Shown here: piece after piece, positions 10,438 through 22,806 of the stretch
Numbering within the stretch: the stretch's first letter is position 1
How the letters are laid out: each line of letters starts with the position of its first letter
Assembly (NCBI GenBank): GCA_963932465.1
Contig: OZ010792.1
Coordinates: 20,799,632-20,863,631, forward strand
Source of the DNA: Maratus speciosus
Lineage: Eukaryota; Arthropoda; Arachnida; Araneae; Salticidae
DNA: 64,000 nt
Direction of reading: 5' to 3'
Translations under genes and position numbers: made by a program
The notes under the pieces: generated by a model
Databases searched by the model: none
Told to the model about the DNA's origin: nothing
The model's input: the letters and a program-made list of their open reading frames with translations, nothing else

Positions 10438-13235
10438 TATTACTTTTCGTTTTATCTCAAGTAATTGCAACCATATCAGCTTATTTCTATAGATAGGTAT
10501 ACATATATAGATATATCACATACAACTTTAGAAACAGAGTCAAAATAACAACATTACATTATCTTTCGATTGAGATTTTATCCAACTAAATATTTATCGA
10601 TTGAAAAAAAATACATATAGTAGAGCATACTTACATATTATAAAATAGTAAACTTAAATAATATTACTTTGGAAACGTATATTATGTTACTGTTTGTAAA
10701 CTACTATAGTTTATTCTACAGCAAATATGCATAATTAAATTTGTATTAATAGTCAAGATAGAGATATTTTTCTTTATTTCTCATTATACAGTTTTTTTCT
10801 TAGAGTAATAATTTTTTCTCCTTTTTTATTATTACTTCATGTTTTTTAATCAAATTCAATCAAATGCACATCTAAGTTTCAACACGGCCGCGAAAGAAAA
10901 AAACAAATGTTTATTTATTTGTTACACAGTTACGGTCAAAAGATAAGCAATCGCTAAACTATGGAGCACAGTGTTTTTGTGTGCTAATCATTTGACGAAA
11001 TTCATGACTTTGTTAAAGTCACTTTATATATCAGAGTGGTGCATAGATGTCAATGCAAGATTTTTATGCAAGTAGGGAGAAAGCTGTAGTGCTGCCATCT
11101 TTTGACAAAGTAACAAACAAAGATAATATCCATGGAGTCCTCCTCCCAAAATAAATGTGAAAAAGAAATGATTTTTGTTCACAATTTTTCATTTTGGACA
11201 AGAACTAAAGCAAAAGTTTTAAAAATTAATTTTATGCTTATTTTTATTATTAAATACATTTACATTTTAATTATTAAACTTAATATCTTTAAATAGAAAA
11301 AGTTAAAACCTCAAGTTATTCGTTCAGTTTTGTTTCATATCAATAAAGGATTAGAAAGTGATACCTCTGGTGATTCATACCTGCTAAGTCAACGGTATTT
11401 TGAGAATTATCATTTCCGAATAGAAATTTCACTTTATTTATGACATAAATTTGCGATTTAATGAGACAAAGGTTACTATTCGTAAATAATGGTATTTAAT
11501 ATACGAAAGGCTTAGCAGGTAGGTTCAGTGGTGTAATCGAGGGGGGACTGCGTCCCCCCGCTTTTTTATTTTATTTCAAGCGTCCTCTTACTTTTTTTTT
11601 CAAGGGGGATGCTCAGGACGCGAGGGGACGCAGACCTTCCTGATTTATTAAATGTTTAAAATAAAAAACACATTAATAAATTAAGAATTTTATGAAGTAA
11701 AGAATTTATTTTTTAAACTATTTTAGTTTTCTTTGACAAAGGGCTCTCGGAAAACAAATTGAAAGGAATTGGGGAAAAAAGGGATGTTTACTTGCTGTTT
11801 CATCATATTTACCAGTAGTGAAATACCGCACTAAGATTAGTTCCTTCAGAGGCATACATTAGTTTTACTTGGAAATTTTGTTATCGAAAACAATTATCCC
11901 CCTCCTGTTCCTAACAGAAAGACCACACAAGCTCTCGGAAAAAGATCTTTATACACCTCAGTCGCAATTTTAAAAATACCCAGATGTTTCAGTTTTGAAA
12001 GCCTGGTCATGTTTTTCTCATATGACAATTAACAGCAACATGTTTCCATTAGTCAGTAAATAAGGTCTTTAAAGGCATTCAGGGTAATTGCCATAGATGT
12101 CACATACTGTTAGTTAGTAGGGGTCCTCAGATGGCCGATATGGTGTCTGCAGTCGAATACAGAATAAATTAACAAAAGGGACATCAATGCAGACTGACAC
12201 CTCCTAATACCGTGAAGTGCAAGAATCCCCCCTCCATCTACCATCTTCGTTTATCATTCATTGAAAATTACTTATTGATTAGATTAGAGAATTACATCTG
12301 ATAGGGAAAAACTACAAGCATTGGATTAGTTTGAAATCAAGAGAGTATCTCTAAAGTCTGGAAAGGACCGCTTGCACACAAGGAATATGGTAGTAAAAAA
12401 AAAAAAAAAGTTTCAAAAATGGATTTCGGTTAATCGAGAGTTTCGGTTAAAAGAGGTTCTACTGTACTGTGAAATGTACCTGTGATGTCTGCTGTGTATT
12501 ACAAGTCGTAAAATAAATTTAGTGTTCACCTATCTTTGCCATCCTAAGTTAATTCACCAAATCGTAACAATATATTTTGTTACGAATAAAGAAACCGCGC
12601 ACAGATTTTTTTAATTACACACAAAATAGTGTCACATGTTTTTCCACAAAACAAAGAAAGGCAAAATATTTTGAAAAAATAGGGGATGCAAAGAGGAAAC
12701 ATGGAAAAGGGGCAGGCCACATTTTTTATGTGTAAAAAGAAGATGGCACGGCGTTCTTTGAAAAATATCAAATGGGAACACTAGGAAGCATAAAAACAAA
12801 GGACTTTGCCGCACTTATTGACACTGTAGAAAATTTCGCAGTGACAGGCGGATGAAAACACATTCCAACCAAAGATTTTTGGTAAGGGGGGGAGGGGGGG
12901 GGTGTGTTTATAAACGGAATAATAATAAAAATAATGACATTTGTTGAAAATTGGGGAGAGGGCTTACATTTGTGTGGGGGCTTATTTTTGGAATTTTACG
13001 TTATGATTATTTGTCATGGTAAGTGACAGATGTGAAAAGAATAAAAGTTTACAATATTTGAAAAGGCACCAATGCTTTTAATAAAGTTTTCAATGACTAA
13101 AACACAAGAGGTTTCAGTCATAATGCTTGATAGTTAACCGTTTGTAGAAGTGGTCACTGTATGCACAGGAAATTCAAATTAACAATATCCATTTTGACTT
13201 TTGTCAATAGAAGTCTGTTAGGTTCACAATGAATT
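10438..13235. other. Unassigned AT-rich region with a solitary Tigger-like end
   Basis: No gene is recognisable. Near 12430-12470 the sequence reads like one end of a Tigger/pogo MITE (complement TACAGTAGAACCTCTTTTAA), but I did not find its partner. Purine/pyrimidine patches occur at 11540-11640 and 12885-12905. Confidence 0.55.
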
Positions 13236-13239
13236 GCAT

Positions 13240-13600
13240 TCGAAAGGTTGGCTCTAACTCGGAAAGTTTCGCTCGATTTTGACTAATTTTGGCAACTTTT
13301 ATTTTCTTTTTTCGAATTTTTCAGCTACAAACGGGTATTGAAAAGGTTGCTCTAACTCACTGGTTTCGCTCGTATTCGACTAACTTCAGCATTTTTTGGT
13401 GACTTTGATTATTATTTTTTTTTTCTTTTAGTTTTTCGCTCACTGACCTCATCGATCTTTTCAGCAAAAAACAGATTTCTAAAGGATGGTTCTAACTCAT
13501 CTTCGCTCAGATTAATCTTTCGGTTCATTCAGGCTAATTTCAGCATTTTTTGGCAACTTTGGTTATTTTTTTGCTCCAGTGTGCTCACCAATTTTCCCCC
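13240..13600. repeat. Degenerate tandem repeat, ~100-140 bp, three copies
   Basis: Three diverged copies share GGTTGCTCTAACTC, a TTTCGCTCGATTTTGACTAA block, CAGCATTTTTTGGCAACTTT and AAAACGGGTTTCT. They begin near 13245, 13343 and 13484. Confidence 0.7.
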
Positions 13601-14155
13601 TAAAAACGGGTTTCTCCTTATGAAAATGTTGTGTGGTGATAGTTGTACAAAGAGAAACTTTACAAGTAACAATTAATCAGTTTGTCCTTTGTAGTGGTAA
13701 GAGTGAAGTGGCAGGGAAAAGATGACCGAGATGAGCTAGAGACTGTGTTTTCTGTCTGGTCACAAAATGTAATGAGAAAAAAAAAATTAAAAAAGTTTTA
13801 TAAATGAAAATTTTGCTGTTTCTGTTTTTATTTCCTAAAGTTGAGCTGAGAGATAGTGGGAAAAGGTACCAGCCTTCTTCTTTCAAAAGATAAAAAAGAA
13901 AGATTGAAAAGAAAATTTGGAAATTTAACTTCATTTTTATCAAGAAAGAGGCATCGGATCAATCATGCTGGAAAAAGTAAAAGCTTTTCGAGGGTTGGGC
14001 ACGGTTTGTCCGGTCCCTCTGTAGCTACGGACCTGTTCTGTATACAGTCATTATCTCCCATAGCTGGATTTTGTTTGATATGATATTTATCATCAGTATA
14101 GTATTCAATTACAAATAATTATAAAGCATATTTTCATAACTTAATACTGTTAAAA
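13600..14155. other. No recognisable feature
   Basis: Two overlapping open frames of 75-88 codons on opposite strands have no recognisable domain. I treat them as chance ORFs. Confidence 0.5.
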
Positions 14156-14158
14156 ATT

Positions 14159-14299
14159 ACAGAGTTTGTAACAACAAAATGCTGCTAAGAGAAAATTTTC
14201 ACACTTGGGAACAATTTTGTGGAAAAAGTTTCGATTTGGTGCAAAAGGGTACAGTATTATTGTTTTGGTGCAATTGGAGCAGCTGTTCACAAACTCTGT
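14159..14299. mobile_element. MITE, TIR ACAGAGTTTGT
   Basis: ACAGAGTTTGT at 14159-14169 and its exact complement ACAAACTCTGT at 14289-14299. Weaker inverted similarity (GCTGCT) continues inward. The element is about 140 bp and non-coding. The target duplication is not clear. Confidence 0.7.
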
Positions 14300-15090
14300 T
14301 ATATTAATGTAGATCCCCCCTCCCCTTTCCTTAAAAAAAAAAGACTTTATAAAATATTTTTATATTAACAAACTACCTTTGAAAGACACAATGGATACAA
14401 TAAAACTTCAAAATGATTTTCTGGCTTTAATATTTTTATATACACATTCCTTTAAAATAAAGTTTTAAAATACTTGACTGCTGTAGATGCACTTTAATAT
14501 AAACACTACAAGGTGTTTCTAAACTAATGGAACAAACTTTCAGGGTTGATAAAATAATCAAGACTAACAATTTTTGCGTAGAAAACCAAAGTCAAAAGAC
14601 ACTTATTCAGTCAAAATTACAGGGTGTTGTACTCCAACCAAACATAGACTTTCATCTGCAATTTTAACATTGATGAAGATACTTTAATAATATTTTCAAC
14701 AGAATTTCTTTGCTTTCTGTGAAACATGATGATCATTTACATCCAAACAATTTTGAACAAGACACTACATAAATCAGAATATTGCTGCCAGTACATAAGA
14801 CTATGTGGGACAACTGGGCCATGATTTTACAGTGTGACTCTAGAGATTCTGGCAATTCAGCTTTAAAAAGCTAATGTTCATTTGAATTAAAGTCTCAACT
14901 TTTGCAAATGTGTTCAGTTAGGTTCACTCAATCTGGCAGAAATTTTCTAAATTACATTTTAATGCCTACAAATAAAAAATATATTTTTCATTTTTAGGGT
15001 TTCGTTCATCTGACAAAACCCTATTCGTCTCACTCCTGTCTGTCTGTCCATCACAGAGCCCATTCACAGAAACTATATATGTTGAAGACT

Positions 15091-15665
15091 TGAAATTTTG
15101 GATTCTTATACCTGAACACCTCACATCAAATGACAAATCATAAAATTTTGAAAAGTCTTATATTTACCCCTCTGGGCTCTAAGGCGCATCCCACACTAAG
15201 GCGACACATAAGACATGTTGCTTGAATTCGCTGGAAAAACTGGTTTAAAACAGGTTTGAAACAACTTCGTTCTTTGTTTCGACCGGTTTTTGCGCTACAT
15301 GTCGCTTGTCGTCTCAGTGTGGGATGCGCCTAACTTGCGTATTTTAAGCTTTTTTTACTAACTGAGCCCCTAATTAAGTTGGACTTGAAATTTTGGATTC
15401 CTCTAGCTGAACACCTCACATCAAACGACAAATCATAAAATTTTGAAAAAGTCTTATATTTACTCCTCTGGGTTCTAATTTGTGTATTTTAAGCAATTTT
15501 TCTAACTCGGACCCTAATTAAGTTGGAGATGTGAAATTTTGCATACTTATAGCAGAACACTTGCAATCACACGAAAAATCATAAAATTTTCAAAAAGTCT
15601 TATATTATTTACCCCTCCGGGGTTTAACTTCTGTATTTTTAGCAGTTTTTCTAATCTCCACATTT
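15091..15665. repeat. 146-bp tandem repeat, three copies, one interrupted
   Basis: Copies start near 15091, 15388 and 15533 and share GAAATTTTGGATTC, GAACACCTCACATCAAA, ACAAATCATAAAATTTT and AAGTCTTATATTTAC. The first copy is lengthened by the 148-bp MITE at 15183-15330 plus its 3-bp target duplication. Removing these restores the 146-bp period. Confidence 0.85.
15183..15330. mobile_element. Harbinger-like MITE, TIR GGCGCATCCCACACT, TSD TAA
   Basis: GGCGCATCCCACACTAAGGC at the left and its near-complement ending in GATGCGCC at the right form an inverted repeat of about 30 bp. TAA flanks both sides (15180-15182 and 15331-15333), matching the 3-bp TTA/TAA duplication of PIF/Harbinger elements. 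It splits a tandem-repeat copy, which confirms insertion. Confidence 0.88.
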
Positions 15666-15669
15666 TTCA

Positions 15670-17240
15670 CCTGAAGTGCACTTTTCTAACTTTTGCTGAC
15701 ACTCCTTTGACCACTCTTTCATATAGTTGTACATATAACTGTAGATATTTTAGTTCCAATTTTTACCGCCAAGGGCACCTACCTATCTCGGATGCTATGG
15801 GCCCGATCCCATCGACTAATATATATCTACGGATAGTTTGTAAAACGGAGTTTCGTTCTGATAGAGGTTTGTTTAGAAAAGTGTGCCCCCTGGTTGCGAA
15901 ATGCAGAACTAACAGATTTTGCAAAAGGATAAAGTGTTTTGAAAGGAATATTAAACGAAACTCGCTGTGCAATCTGTGATCACACTTACCCACTTGTTCT
16001 TTCTTCATGGGTCCAGTTGCCCCATAGTTCTGTGTTCCACATATATTTTATTTATTTATTTTTTTTTAATATGGGGTATCGGGCCCTGTTTGTAAAAGTG
16101 TAAATAACTTTTAAAAAATTTAACCCCGAAGATCATGTAAATTCTATATCAACTAAAGAGCAAAGCAAGGGAAACCTTTGCTGTCAAGGTTTCTAAAAAA
16201 AGCAACAAAAGTGAAATTATTAGATTTATTTATACAGAAAAACATAAGAATTAAGTAAGTACTTACATATTTTAGTTTAGGTAATAAGTATAAAAGTTAC
16301 ATGGGTATTTTAGGGGAAAAAATAAACAAGATAAATCTATGAACAAACGTGTGTGTAAGTACTTAAGTATCTCATTCTCTTTTTTATTTAGCTCAATAAG
16401 AGTTTGATAAGCCTAATAAATATGTGGAGAATAAACCATGTTTTGATATCGGACAGAACTATTTTTTATTGGTTTCAATAATTTTCTAATAATGTCACTC
16501 TGTCTTACGTATGCCTTGTCATCTGTATAATAAAATTTCGAGGTTTGGCTATTTTCACTTAAAACATTTGGCTTGATACCCACCAATAAGCTTTTCTAAA
16601 ATTTTATTATGTCATTTTAATAAGGTACTATCTAATTTTCTTTATTACAAGTAAAAAAACAACAGAGAAACTAATTTCCTGTAGTAAGAAAAACTCCAAA
16701 AAATTATTTATAACTGTTGGGGAAACTGGATCCCACATGTTCCAATTACCCCAATCATGAAAAATTTATAGGGTAATTGGAACACCACCTTGAAACCGTA
16801 GTAAATAAGTATAGATATCTAAAAATATTAATGTATTTATATGTGTAATCTTTAAAAATAAAGATTGTTTAATAAAAGTACTTACCATACTTTAATAAAA
16901 AGCCAAGGAAGTTCAATCAAATCAACATTGTTTGTGAAAAAAGAAACCTAATTTTTTGGCAACCTACAGCAAAGACAGAGTTATGATTGAGTTGAGACAC
17001 GTTGTTTTAGGAATTAGAGATAGGGATGCAATGTTGACAAAGCTAAAACTTAAAAGATGTCAATGGTTTTTTATAAAATAGCCTATGGCCCAGTTACCTC
17101 ATGGGTCCAGTTACCCTAGCTTACCTTATAGTGTTACTGATGAAATTACAATACATTTACAATATTTACCATGATGTCATAATATTTCATATAAATCAGA
17201 ACTAATATGATGAAAATCTCCCTAAAACAGCTTTATTATT
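15670..17240. other. Unassigned interior of the long-TIR element
   Basis: Two overlapping opposite-strand frames (near 15.54-16.0 kb) show no recognisable domain. The phrase GGGTCCAGTTGCCCC and related CCAGTTACCC motifs recur at 16010, 16740-16795 and 17090-17120 and may be remnants of another MITE family. No gene call is supportable. Confidence 0.5.
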
Positions 17241-17549
17241 GTTAAAGTTGTACTCTAAAATTACACCCTGTATTTTTTAAACTGGTTTTCCATACAAAAA
17301 TTTTTTGTTTTGTTAAATATTATTATCTTGGAAAATTTTGTTCAGTTAGTATAATAACACCCTCAAATAATAAAAATTGATTTAACTCTCAAAGCATGTG
17401 GGGTTATTTTTGAATATCTGTGTAATGATTCATGAAATAATAGCTATGTAAAGCATCAGTATGAGGATTTGCATTTGAATACCTTACATATTTATTATTT
17501 ATCTCATGCACAGGAAAATATCAATATGCATTTCAAATGTTTAAAGGGT

Positions 17550-18278
17550 TCAGGGGCGATTCTGAGTAAAAAAAAAAAAAAATCTGAAATTCACAGTAAA
17601 TTTTCTGAAAGGTTACAGCAGAGGGGAAGGATCCCCTCTCGGCACTAACTATGTGTTCTTTCCACGGCATCTTGGCGAAATTCGCATTTTTTCCGTGATC
17701 ATTTAACGAAATTCGTGTTTATTTCTCGATCTTTCAATAAAATTTGGGCACAGATGTCATATTCGGCCCATATTGGCGCGATCTTTTTCGGTTGCCAATT
17801 TGGCAAAAACATCAACAGCATAAACAACATAATCCGGGTTACCACACCAAGCAAAATAACGACACTTTGGCGCCAGTTAAGTATCCGTTGCGAATATGAC
17901 ATTGGCGTCAGAAAAAAATCGCGCCAATATGGGGCGAATATGACGTCTGTGCCAAAATTTGCAGGGTTTTGCAATTCTTTGACAAAATTTGCATTTTTTT
18001 TTTTTTTATGGACTTGATTTTTTATTACTATTTTTGACAAAATTTGCATTTTATTTTCACGATCTTTTGGCGAAATTTGTGGGGGTTTTCGCGATTCTGT
18101 GACGAAATTCACGTTTTTTGTGCAACCCTTTGATGAAATTGGCAATTTTTTATGTGAACAATTGACGAAATTTAATTTTTTTGGCGCCCATTTGTCAAAA
18201 TTAGCAATATTTTTTATGTCTGAATTTTCGGACTAATGACCAATTTAAAAAAAATTTCAGAACAGAATCACCCCTGAG
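17550..18278. mobile_element. TIR element with leader and 30-bp minisatellite (second locus)
   Basis: The left end TCAGGGGCGATTCTG and the right end (complement TCAGGGGTGATTCTG) form a 15-bp inverted repeat. Inside the left end is a leader (poly-A, AATCTGAAATTCACAG, GGTTACAGCAG) shared with two other loci in the window. After it come diverged monomers of the form TTTGACGAAATTTGCG-TTTTTT. The flanking 8 bp (AAAGGGTT and AGAGAATT) match at only 5 of 8 positions, so the target duplication is not convincing. A foreign-looking segment with TTGGCGCGATC and AATATGACG motifs (17750-17945) interrupts the array and is itself partly palindromic. Confidence 0.7.
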
Positions 18279-18279
18279 A

Positions 18280-19500
18280 GAATTAAATGAGAAAACCAAA
18301 AGACCATCCTTTTTCATTAAAAAGGTAAGAAATACAGAATAATAAAAAGAAACAAAATTTTATTTACATAAAATCAAACATTTGGAATTTCATATACATT
18401 TGACCAGCAAAGATAAGACATATGCAGTGAAGCTTCTCATATATCACCACCCTTCAAAACTATAAATAGAGTAAGGTACAAACAGAAGAGCCTTGCTTAA
18501 CGTATTACCCTTGCTAAGTAACAGTATTAGAATGGGACATAGCTTGGATAACTCACATGAACATTATAAAAGGATTCATTTTTAAAGATCTTTTCTGTAC
18601 AAAACACATTTCTTAAAAAATATATGATGATTCTGATTCTAGGAAATCTTGAAATATCTCAATAAATATACATTTTTCGTTAGAATTTCATTGTGAAAAT
18701 ATTATGTAAAAATTCATTAATATGTATTTAAAATGGAGCAGCAGTCAGTTGGTTTAGAATGAACCTTGACAGAGCATTTATACATTCTGCCATACGAATT
18801 CATCATCAAAGTCAAGCATCTCAATACTGGAGCATACAGGTTTTAGGGTAAACATAGTTCATGAGACAATTGTAATTTTGTTTTACAATCACTGACATAA
18901 AATCAAACCTATGGGTAAATATTTTTTCTTGAAAAAGTGACAGATTAAATACAGTTACTAATTGAAACAAATAAAATTACCATTATTATCAGCATAATTT
19001 GCTATTTGAGTAATATAATGCTTTATAATAACTTTTAAAAAAAAAAAGAAACTTATAAGAAGTCTTTTTTTAAGGGTTTTTTTTTCATAGTTTTATTTCT
19101 TCATGAATAATTAGATTATTTTATATTAATAATTCATAGTTTATTTAATTGCAATTGCTTCCTAATAATCTACATTTTTAGTGCACAATACAGTCATTTT
19201 TTGTACAAATTATTTCAAAGCTTCAGTAAAAAAATGGTCTTTCTTCAATTAAACATATTTTTATTAAATTAAAACACATTTAAGGTTAAAACCATGTCAC
19301 CATTATATCTGCATATCATCAGATGTTCTTCAATTAAAGGTAACATTTATCTCAAATTAATTTATGATAGTTTTTCACAAATTCCCTTCAACATTTGCCA
19401 TTAAAAAGGAGGAAGAGGGGGAGATAATGGTATAAACTATTTTTCTTAAGATTAAATTATTAACTTTACATATAATATGTACATGGTCGTCCTTTTTTTT
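18280..19500. other. No recognisable feature
   Basis: AT-rich sequence without long open frames, inverted repeats or recognisable element ends. Confidence 0.55.
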
Positions 19501-19503
19501 TTT

Positions 19504-20200
19504 AGGTGCGTTCGTAATTATATAAATACGTAGCACCTATAGTCGTCGTTCAGTCCGTCCGTCCGCATATAATAGAGCAAAAACTACCCAACCGAATGGT
19601 CTGAAATTTTAAATATATGATTGTTGTAAAATTTTGTCGAGCCATTTCAAATTTTATGAAAATCGGATGTATAGTTAAATTACAGGGACAGTCAAAAGTT
19701 TTTCTTTACATTACGGCCAATGGGAAAAATTATTGCACATGCATTTTAATGATGTTAAAGCTTTCCGAATGGTCTCAAATTTTAAACATATAATTACTGC
19801 GACATTTTGTCAAGCCATTTCAAATTTTATGAAAATCAGATGTATAGTTTAATTACAGGGACAGTCAAAAGTTTTTCTTTACATTAAAGCCAATGGGAAA
19901 AATTATTGCAAGTGCATTTTAATGATGTTACAGCTTTCCGAATGGGCTGAAATTTTAAATATATAATTGCTGCAAAATTTTGTTGAGCCATTTCAAATTT
20001 CATGAAAATCGGATGTATAGCTTAATTACAGGGACAGTCAAAAGTTTTCCGTTACATTAAGGGGAATGGGAAAAAATTATTGCAAGTGCATTTTAATGAT
20101 GTTACAGACTATGCACTTATGAATTGCAAATAAATACACATTCAGTACAATATGGGGTGCAAAAAATAATTATAAAGCTAGTTATAGTACGAACGCACCT
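19504..20200. mobile_element. TIR element made of 173-bp repeats
   Basis: The TIR AGGTGCGTTCGTA at 19504 has its complement TACGAACGCACCT ending at 20200. Between the ends lie three copies of a 173-bp unit (starting near 19594, 19767 and 19940) that share CGAATGG-CTGAAATTTTAAA, GAAAATCGGATGTATAG and ACAGGGACAGTCAAAAG. It is non-coding. The left flank is a T run, so the target duplication cannot be defined. Confidence 0.82.
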
Positions 20201-21084
20201 CATTTGCCACGTTTGACGAGCAATTTCCAACTTGTTTTAATAGTCAATGTTTTCCCATTATGCAAGAGATTGAATTGAAAATTATTTTTTATAATGTATC
20301 TAATCCTATTTAATTTAAAGGAAAGAGGATTAAAAAAAATACTAAAAAGGTAGCAGATTTTTATTTATATTACACACATGAGATTGTTTGCAAAAAAAAA
20401 AAAAATATATATAAGCTCAGAAAAATCAAAAGTAAAACTAAAAGTAAAATATAAAAATAAAAATAAAATCCATGCGATAAGCGCTACAGCTGCATATAAC
20501 CACACAGATTATATATAGCACATTATGTTTTAAATGCGTTTGTCGGACCCAGAATCCTGCACCATAAATAAACTAAGTATAACCATAAAACATCCAAGAA
20601 ATTTAAACAGATATAACCTGAACAAGAAAAAAACAACAAAAGGCTGTGGCCTCTTCAGCGGTGGGCATTTTAGAAAGCACAGCAATGTTTCAGATTAATT
20701 ACAATTTACAACAAACTATTATTCAGTAGTGGCAGTGGGTTTCGGCCAGAGTGTCGCAAAGCATAAAGGAAATGCATAAAAACAATTGAAAGCATATAGC
20801 GAACACTCCCCCACCGGACCCGACGCCACAATAAACAGTGCATCTCGAAGATGCAACTGATTCAGAACGTATGTGTAATGTATACTGAAACAATAAAATT
20901 ATTTTACCCAAATCCGAGCAACACAGCCACAAAAAACAATAACTAAATTCCAGTGATCCATAATCTGTCCATAAACGTTCCATGTCTGTTGCCACACAAT
21001 TGCAGACATCCTTGTAAAACCGTCCAAAAAAGGCTTTAGGTTATACAAATCATTAACTGTCAATCGCATAGCAACTCCTCAAAA

Positions 21085-22806
21085 ATGAAGACTGTCTGTA
21101 AAACTAGTATATTTTATACATTTCAGCAAAAGAGTTTTGATAACTTATATCTAAATAAAATTGTTACCAGACACAATGAAATTTTTCCAGTTAAAAATGT
21201 GTCTATTATTTCAACTTACAAATATACAAATACCTTGGGTAATAAATTATTTAATTATAGAGAAGTTGCACAGGATTTGGACTCCTACTTGAATTTGTCT
21301 TGAGAATGTGGGAATTTTCAGAAATCATCCTTTTACGATAAAAATGCAAAGCATATAGTTACAGGTGACCTTGGTTTTATATCCAACGATGAATTGAAAC
21401 AATTAATGAAATACGGTACTAAATTTAGATTAAACAAGAAGATTAATTTAAAAAAATCTTTCAATCTATTCAAATCTGAATTACATATGTTTATACTCAA
21501 TTTAAGTTACAAATTCAATAAACCTATCCCCCTTTTCAATGAATGGAAATTTAAAATATTGGATGATTTTAAATCATTTCAAATAAAATATATGAATGAT
21601 TCTTCTAATTACACTTACCATAGAATAAATGCAAATTTAGAGAAGGAAATATCGAAATTAAAAAATACCTTTGTTTTTTGTTCAGTCGATAAAGCATCTA
21701 ACAATTTTGCAGTTATTTGAAAAAGCTATTATGCTAATATGATATTTACTGAGCTTAACAATAATGTCACCTACAGTTTGTATAAATCTACTATTCAGAC
21801 ACTGATTAAGAAACATCTGGCCTTTTCAAAAAAGGTTAATATTCCTCTGCCTAAAGTAAAAAATTTGTCATTTCCTTTTCTTTTCGTAACACCTAAATTT
21901 CATAAGATACCAATTAAGTACAGATTTATTTGTAGTAATGTAAACAGCATTGGAAACGGATTTAATCGCAAATTTGAGGAAATGTTAAAAAAGATTTTAA
22001 ATATACTAAAATTTAAGTATAAAGATAGTAATATGTATTGGATTATTTTGAACAGTTATGAGATCAGGAATGAACTAATTAAAGATGATATACAAAGTGT
22101 CCAGACATATGATTTTGAGAATCTTTTCACAAACATTCCTATTGCAGGGTTAAATGATGTCCTTTTAAAGGTTGTCGATTTAATTATAGCTGACACAGAT
22201 TTAGATTTTAATTTATTTAAATTATTATGTAATTTTTGTTTATATAACAACTATGTTTATACAGGTTCAAATATATATTTACAGAATAATGGAATAGGAA
22301 TGGGAACAAGTTATTCTTCAACGGCAGCTAACTTATTTTTATTTTATTATGAATTTCAATTTTGTAGTGTCAATAAAGATGTTAATTTTCTGGCTTTTAG
22401 ATATATCGATGACTTGATAATTTTGAACTGTGATCGCGATTTTTTGGGGATATCATGTAACATTTATCCTGATATGCTGGTTTTGAAAAAAACAAATGAA
22501 AATAATAGTGCTGCTGATTATCTTGATTTGAAAATAAACATTTCAAACGGTATATACATATCAATTTATAATAAACGGGATAACTTTAATTTTGAAGTTA
22601 ACCATTTAGTTAATTGGAGTTCAAATATCCATAAACGCGTTTACGTCAATATCATAATAGGTCAGATTTTTCGCTACTATAAACTCTGTTCGAATAAAAA
22701 TTTATTTTTTAAAGAACTTTTTAATTTAACCAGCATTTTGTATTATAAAAACAATATACTAGTTTTACAGACAGTCTTCATTTTTGAGGAGTTGCTATGC
22801 GATTGA
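21085..22806 (+). CDS. Naiad reverse transcriptase with in-frame TGA codons (candidate selenoprotein), 5'-truncated
   Basis: One frame of 574 codons is interrupted only by TGA at 21301-21303 and 21718-21720. The first TGA sits in the linker as TGA-Glu-Cys, exactly where Naiads carry the CxC motif, followed by HIVTGDL. The second occurs in the DKASNNFAVI-(TGA)-KSYY block, where relatives have cysteine. RT landmarks downstream are PKFHKIPIKYRFI, motif A YDFENLFTNIP, GIGMGTSYSSTAANLF, the catalytic YIDD, and YLDLKI. A third TGA (22804) could be the true stop, or be read through to TAA at 22828. The nominal ATG lies in the inverted arm, so native coding begins after 21113. The protein would copy element RNA at a nick. 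Alternatively the TGAs are disabling mutations, but their position at conserved cysteines argues for selenocysteine. Confidence 0.8.

Larger units (their letters stand above)
14507..17366. mobile_element. Long-TIR DNA element, ~2.9 kb, diverged
   Basis: About 130 bp at the left (14509-14640) is matched in inverted orientation by 17250-17364. The order is AGGTGTTTCTAAACTAATGG, AACAATTTTTG, GTAGAAAACCA, then ACAGGGTGT and GTACTC, with corresponding complements at the right end. The arms are diverged, so this is an old insertion. The interior has no recognisable transposase. It contains a 146-bp repeat array with a nested MITE (15.1-15.7 kb). The terminal motif resembles Tc1/mariner-like arthropod elements, but I cannot assign it firmly. 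Confidence 0.65.

Noticed and set aside
17550..18278. 8-bp target duplication for the second minisatellite element
   Set aside because: The flanks AAAGGGTT and AGAGAATT match at only 5 of 8 positions, which could be chance.
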